Of a stretch of 64,000 nt of DNA, positions 59,250-64,000 are shown in pieces. Positions within the stretch are counted from its first letter, which is position 1; each line of letters begins with the position of its first letter. The DNA comes from Trichosphaerium sp. ATCC 40318 (lineage: Eukaryota > Discosea > Flabellinia > Trichosidae), in contig JALMLS010000353.1 of the NCBI GenBank assembly GCA_038496445.1, positions 62,001-126,000 of the forward strand. Reading direction: 5' to 3'. Below the pieces are notes generated by a model. It saw only the letters and a program-made list of their open reading frames with translations, was not told the DNA's origin and ran no database searches. A program made the translations under genes and the position numbers.

Positions 59250-60002
59250 TAGAGATGGCAGAAATACCGGTCCGAACCGGTTCCGGACCGAAACGCAAAG
59301 ACCGGTCCGTAAACGGTCCAAACGGTCCGCTGTCAAAGGGAGTACCCTTGGAAAATCAGAAAAATAGCCGAAAAAGGAATTTTTGTCAAAGGGTACTCCC
59401 TTGGATTTTTATCGGTCCAAACGGTCCTTGTCACAAAATCTCAGAACCCTCCATCTATTGACCTACTCACTGTGTGCATGCACATAAGGTGGCTGTACAC
59501 TTTTTGTGGCAGGTTTGAATATCACCACTTTTTTTTTTTCATACCTAAAATAGTTTAGATACTATTATTTCGCGTAAGCAATGCACTTGATAAGTTGCTC
59601 TACGCGCACAAAGTGATAAAAAGATGTTTGGGTGAAAGTGTATGAAAGTATGTAACATCACGTGATTTTGTCCAAATGTCAAAATAACGTCACCACAGGC
59701 ACATTTTGACTCAAAAAAAGTAGCGGTTAGGCCAGCGTGACCTTGTTTTACCGCGCTAAACTTAATTTTGTTAAAACGGGCTGATTGAGGGCCTTCAACC
59801 ACTCTATGTGTAGAACTCTCAATTTTAAGGCGTTTCAGGCTACTTTTATTCAAAATAAAGTGAGTGGTGGTTCAAAAAGAAGCCACTTACATTGTTATTC
59901 ACTGAATGAATACTGCTCTTGTTCTAAATCACGGACCGGTTACGGACCGAAAACCGATATATTGAAACCGGACCGGTATCGGACCGGTATTTGCCACCTC
60001 TA
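59250..60002. mobile_element. Non-autonomous hAT-type DNA transposon (MITE-like, 753 bp)
   Basis: The ends form terminal inverted repeats starting TAGAGRTGGCA and continuing AAATACCGGTCCGA (left at 59250; right reads inward from 60002). Small indels separate the two arms. Many subterminal ACCGGTCCG/CGGACCGGT units lie within about 100 bp of each end, as expected for transposase binding sites. Perfect 8 bp TSD CAAAAAGC flanks it. Inside is a direct pair of GTCAAAGGG/GTACCC near-palindromes (59332 and 59387) and a CACGTG. No transposase frame is present, so mobilisation would need a partner in trans. It lies about 170 bp upstream of the beta-helix copy 1 start. Confidence 0.85.
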
Positions 60003-60010
60003 CAAAAAGC
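60003..60010 (+). repeat. hAT target-site duplication, right
   Basis: CAAAAAGC, exact copy of 59242-59249; no decay, so the insertion looks young. Confidence 0.85.
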
Positions 60011-60111
60011 CGAAAGAGATGGACTTGTAGGCAACAACTCAAGCAAGCACGTGTAGAAGCATAAAGTACTGTCTCTTGCAAACAAGCTTTATAATAAAAA
60101 TGTGTTTATTG

Positions 60112-62728
60112 TTAATCAGACTCCTGATTCTCATGAACAGCTCCAGATACAGTGTAGCGACTCTGTCGGCGAAAAGGAAACAGGAACTTAGGAAATGTAA
60201 GCGCCACAATAACGAGAGCGACAACAGCCAGGAGTACGACAACACCAACTGTTGATAGCGCTATAACTGTAATATTATTGCTCATTCCTTTCTCATCACT
60301 TGTGCAATCATTATCAAAAGAAAGAGTGAACACCAGGTTCGTTTCTAAACAAGATCTTGAGTATTGATCCATTGTGGAGTTTGTTTTGAAAAAATGATGT
60401 ACGTTCAATGGCTGCTTTCCCTGTAACACAATCATCATCAGTCTCCACATTTACAGACCCTAAATCAGGCGTGCACCCAGGAGGTAGTTGAAACGTATTC
60501 AAGGTGACTGTGTCTCCACTGTTCGCACTAAGGGAACTTGTGTTGACAAAAACAGTGCCTACAAATGTGTTAGATAAAGATACCAAATCAGACAATAGTA
60601 CCATTAATCTCAATACAACCTGAGGTTATTACTATCGATGTATCACTACCTATACGTATACTGTCTCCAACCAATGTTAGGTTACCTAATTATAAAGAAT
60701 AAGGAACCGTTGGGATGGGGTGATTGGTACTGATTGATTACCAATAATTGTTATTGAAATCGAAACCAAATTAGTTGTATTTAAACTGTCTCCTTCGACA
60801 ACCCAATCCCCATCGATACACACCGCATTCGAAAATGGTTTATCGCCAATACATATTATTTGCATCGTTGGAGGAGGTGGTGTAACGACTGCAGATGAAA
60901 AGAAAGCTGGATACTCAAACATGCCTTCAAAATGTGTAAACAAAAGCACAAAACAACAGCGATGAAATACCTATTGTTGGTGTTGAAGATCGGGGTACTC
61001 CGTCGAAATCATACCCAACTTCTACTACTACTAATCCTCCACCCAGAAGATATGACGTATTAAGCAATCGGACATTTTGAGGCAAGTTTTTTTCTGGAAC
61101 ACCAAAGAATTTTGGATCAACGTTTGTATTGCCATTTGCGGTGTTAATCAAATACACAGTGGGGTCAAAGTTGTTATTAAGAACAGTAGGAGCTATATAA
61201 AGATTAAACAAAGATATGAGTTAAGTACTGATAGTACCACCTGGGGAGAATGGAATCTCTAGTTCCGAGAACCCACGATCCCTAAGGTCACATTAGTGCA
61301 TGTTTAACGGAATTATTTGCAGCGAACCCTGAGAATATATTGTTCTTATAATAACAGCAATCCCAATCAGGGTCATCGTTTAAGTTGTGGAATACATTAT
61401 AAAACATCTTGATTTCATTCAAAGTCAAATCATTCTTCACAATTGTAGACGCGCCCAAAATGAGATTGTTTGAAAAAACAATATCATTGTGTTGATTATT
61501 ATCATACGTCCATACTAGAGGAGCTTCATTATTCAGAGATATCACATTACTTGAGTAACCACTTTAGTATATATGTTTATGAATAGATTATAAAGCTGTA
61601 CCTCTTTATTGCTACGCGTATTGCGTCGGTGAGCAACTCAAGAAATACTCCATTCCCATCGAAAAACGAATCTTCAATAGTCTTGGCACGTGAGTGAGCT
61701 CGTTTAAAGTTGTAATTTTTAACTTACCACTTCGTGTATTGTTGAGGAAAGGTGTATAGCTCCAGAATAATTCCCAGAAATACTCACATGCGATAATGAA
61801 ACACCCCGTGTACTCTTGTATAATTGAACACCTCATGAAAAACCTTAGATAAGGATTTCACCCACCTAGGTACTGTACCTTTTGAGGCAACCTCATTCTC
61901 ATAACCGCTCTCAGGATACAGCCCTTTGATCAAAGGAATTAGTATAAAGATATAGTGCGTTCAATGTTACGTACTAGCTAAGCTATCGGCTATAATAGTA
62001 CTATTCTCAATCGTAATATTGTATGTGTCGGAAGCAAGCATGATTGCATGACGTCCACATTCGCGGAAGACCATGTTTGACAAGTGAATGTTGTGACAAA
62101 AATCGCATCCAAATCCTCTAGCTTACAAAGAACATAAGTATAAGAACAAGACACGTGTACATACAAAAAGAGTGGCCTACAGTAAGTCCAGTTATACGGA
62201 CATAAAAACTGTCCCGAAACCCAAGTGCGGCGAAGAGCCACAAATTGTCCTGGCCCTCAGGCCATGATGATAAGGACGGTATGTTGTCCGAAGGAAACCG
62301 TAGCTCAAATACTGGTTGAGTACCTACCAAAGTAAGATATAAAAAAAATTGATTTATGACACAAATACAATGCCTTACCATTGGCGTTTCGTATTGTTAT
62401 TGGGTTATCTATAGTACCCTGCATCCGAATAAGACTATTGGTAGCTGGTAGTGCAAATGTCAGATAATAAGTTCCTCCACCAACTATAATAGTATCCCCG
62501 GGTTTAACATCTACTAAACTCTGTAAAGTGCCAGCAGGGTTACTGAAAAAAAATGCTTAGTTTAGAATTTCCTTGTACTGTTACGAGTAAAACATCGCTA
62601 AAAACCCATAGTACTCACGTGATCGAACCGTTTCCCATACCGCGTGGAGTGAGGAAGAAAGTATGCGCAGTAACTTTCGTACATAGTACAATAATAACAA
62701 GTGTAATTATACAGATCAAGTGGGCCAT
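60112..62728 (-). CDS. Secreted parallel beta-helix membrane protein, copy 2
   Basis: Signal peptide MAHLICIITLVIIVLCTKVT at 62728, then GNGSIT and first donor ATCAC|GTGAGT, acceptor TTTCAG near 62541, continuing NPAGTLQSLVDVKPGDTIIV. The same beta-helix segments as copy 1 follow (LWLFAALGFRDSFYVRITG; VDVMQSCL region; LILGASTI). The distal domain is almost identical to copy 1 at DNA level (60300-60790). Membrane helix GVVVLLAVVALVIVAL and tail KFLFPFRRQSRY; stop TTA 60112-60114. Tandem duplicate of 56502-59080, with the hAT element inserted between them after duplication. Confidence 0.7.
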
Positions 62729-63364
62729 TTATGCACTTTCTGCTTGTCTCAGTTTGTATGTTAAGTGTCAACATCAGTCTTGGGAACAAAATGTATTTTT
62801 TCTCTCGCTTGTTGTGTAAGTAAAACAAAGGGAAGGTATTGAAAAGGTCGAGTATTTTTTTTTTTGCTTGGGTAAGAAAAGGGGACTTCAACTTTTTAAG
62901 GAAAGAGAGTTTCGTGGATAATGTGCACCGGTAGCATGTACGTCGGTAACGTCAAACGTATTTAACAAGCGTACAACAATAGTTACAAGCTGTTTATAAA
63001 GAGCTTACCATGAGGTGTTTTAATATTCGTAGCCTACCCTGTTTAATATCTTTAGGTAAAAATGAACAAATTTGCTGTAAGCGCTTGTTGTTTTGAAACA
63101 AATGCAGTGCTAGCGCAAAAAAATCACGTGCGCATCACGTGATAAAACGTTAGTAATAAATTGTTTAGTTCAAACGTGAAAACAGAAACGTCAATTCACT
63201 CAACAAAATACTTGCTAACGCCACAAAAAACAATTCATACGAAATATTGAAATTTATCAAAAAAAAATTTTACACTTTTTTATTTTCAAGAGTTGGAGAG
63301 TTGGGTTGGTATCACATACACCTTTTTTTCCATTTTTTGTAAACAACAACTAACAGCTTCCTTC
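62729..63364. other. Convergent/upstream intergenic region
   Basis: About 640 bp between beta-helix copy 2 (start side) and the ERGIC3 stop. Two CACGTG motifs 10 bp apart at about 63126 (ATCACGTGCGCATCACGTGAT). No ORF of note. Confidence 0.45.
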
Positions 63365-64000
63365 TTAGCTAGCTTTTCCCAACTCTTGTTTTTTAGCTAA
63401 CGATTTCAATCCATGGTAAATGAATGAATCAAGAATACCAGCAACAGTAAATACACCACCTACAATAGCACAGACGCCTGTCAAGAAGTGCGCAAATGAC
63501 TTTCGAGATTCCGTAAATGTCACCATAATAGGCGAAAGGTCATACATGAAGAATACACCTATTGCGAAGATTAAAAAAAAACGATTAAAAAAAAAACTGG
63601 CAGAATTTTTTGTTCGTTCATTTCTGTTTACCTGGAAGACCTTGATTTGAGTTTTTCTCTAGTTTACGGACATGTTCAGTAACAGAGAATTGATTAGTAT
63701 AGATTGTTTCACCTACCAATAAAGTGAGTTTAAATAGCAGACATGTTTTCACGCGTAAAAAGCCTGTAAGTAATGTTTTTGAAAAAAACAAAAAAAAAAT
63801 TAACATAACTAGCCATTGCGTACTGTTCAAGTGTTCATATGTTGTTGGTACTACCTTGATGAAGTATTGGTACATAGGAGCCATCTTAGGTTCTAAAAAT
63901 CGGTCAGAACAAGAGATAAAGCCAACAAACTCAAAAAAGAAAAAAATTCATTAAAACCAAAACAAAAAAAACCGTTCATCACTCTTACCATCCCATATTT
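63365..64000 (-). CDS. ERGIC3: ERGIC3 / Erv46-like ER-Golgi cargo receptor, C-terminal part (runs off right edge)
   Basis: Cargo receptor cycling between the ER and Golgi, partner of Erv41/ERGIC2. Seen from the C-terminus: LAKKQELGKAS then TAA (63365-63367), the exon with YDLSPIMVTFTESRKSFAHF and FLTGVCAIVGGVFTVAGILD (final membrane helix), then YTNQFSVTEHVRKLE near 63690 and PMYQYFIKVVPTTYE near 63870. These match the family C-terminus almost residue by residue. The N-terminal helix and luminal start are outside the window. Several introns of about 50-80 bp. Confidence 0.92.

Noticed and set aside
1..64000. CRISPR arrays, bacterial operons, riboswitches
   Set aside because: The window is eukaryotic nuclear DNA; no regularly spaced repeats of CRISPR type were seen.

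Overview
This 64 kb window comes from the nuclear genome of a eukaryote, most likely a free-living unicellular protist. It is AT-rich and gene-dense. Almost every gene is split by short spliceosomal introns, mostly 35-90 bp, with GT-AG ends and frequent CTAAC/ACTAAC-like branch sequences; many donors read GTACG rather than GTAAG. A GPCR fused to a phosphatidylinositol-phosphate kinase (a bigram known from oomycetes, dictyostelids and other protists), several F-box proteins and a VIT/VWA/DUF2135 protein argue against an animal or plant. The exact lineage cannot be fixed from the sequence. Gene models were spliced by eye, so internal exon edges are approximate unless stated.

Layout. 0-6.4 kb: 5' part of an ERCC6L/PICH-like SNF2 translocase (-), three copies of a C/D-box snoRNA-like sequence, TRAPPC5 (-) and a small divergent gene (+). 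6.4-14.6 kb: a 5'-truncated LINE with target-site duplication, two small genes (one with a signal peptide), a secreted PAN-like/mucin/PLAT-like protein (-), a GPR1/FUN34/YaaH transporter (+), a secreted cysteine-rich protein (+) and a tRNA-Arg (-). 14.6-26.7 kb: four plus-strand genes: F-box/LRR, GPCR-PIPK, the SNM1A nuclease and SAM/F-box/LRR. 26.8-37.4 kb: a 7 kb minus-strand gene joining VIT, VWA, a complete R-SNARE motif, membrane segments, TPR-like helices and DUF2135; then a divergent ARF/ARL GTPase (-) and a zinc-binding protein of uncertain family (+). 37.6-49.5 kb: a tandem array of four secreted, single-pass propeller-type proteins (-), one broken copy and a hidden 74-residue gene. 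49.8-55.9 kb: CBM48 + ART-like protein (-), F-box protein (+), M15-peptidase-like secreted protein that appears to lack a metal ligand (-), and an intronless F-box-like/MORN protein (-). 56.5-62.7 kb: two tandem beta-helix membrane proteins (-) separated by a non-autonomous hAT element with an 8 bp target duplication. 63.4 kb to the end: ERGIC3 (-), cut by the window edge.

Two themes stand out. First, the right half is rich in secreted or type I membrane proteins made by tandem duplication. The propeller and beta-helix families appear to share the same C-terminal stalk, membrane helix and FP(F/Y) basic tail, so the region looks like a modular cell-surface protein cluster. Second, the palindrome CACGTG is strongly over-represented (about 45-50 copies by eye). 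In the signal-peptide exons of the propeller and beta-helix families it straddles the first exon/intron junction (CAC|GTG).
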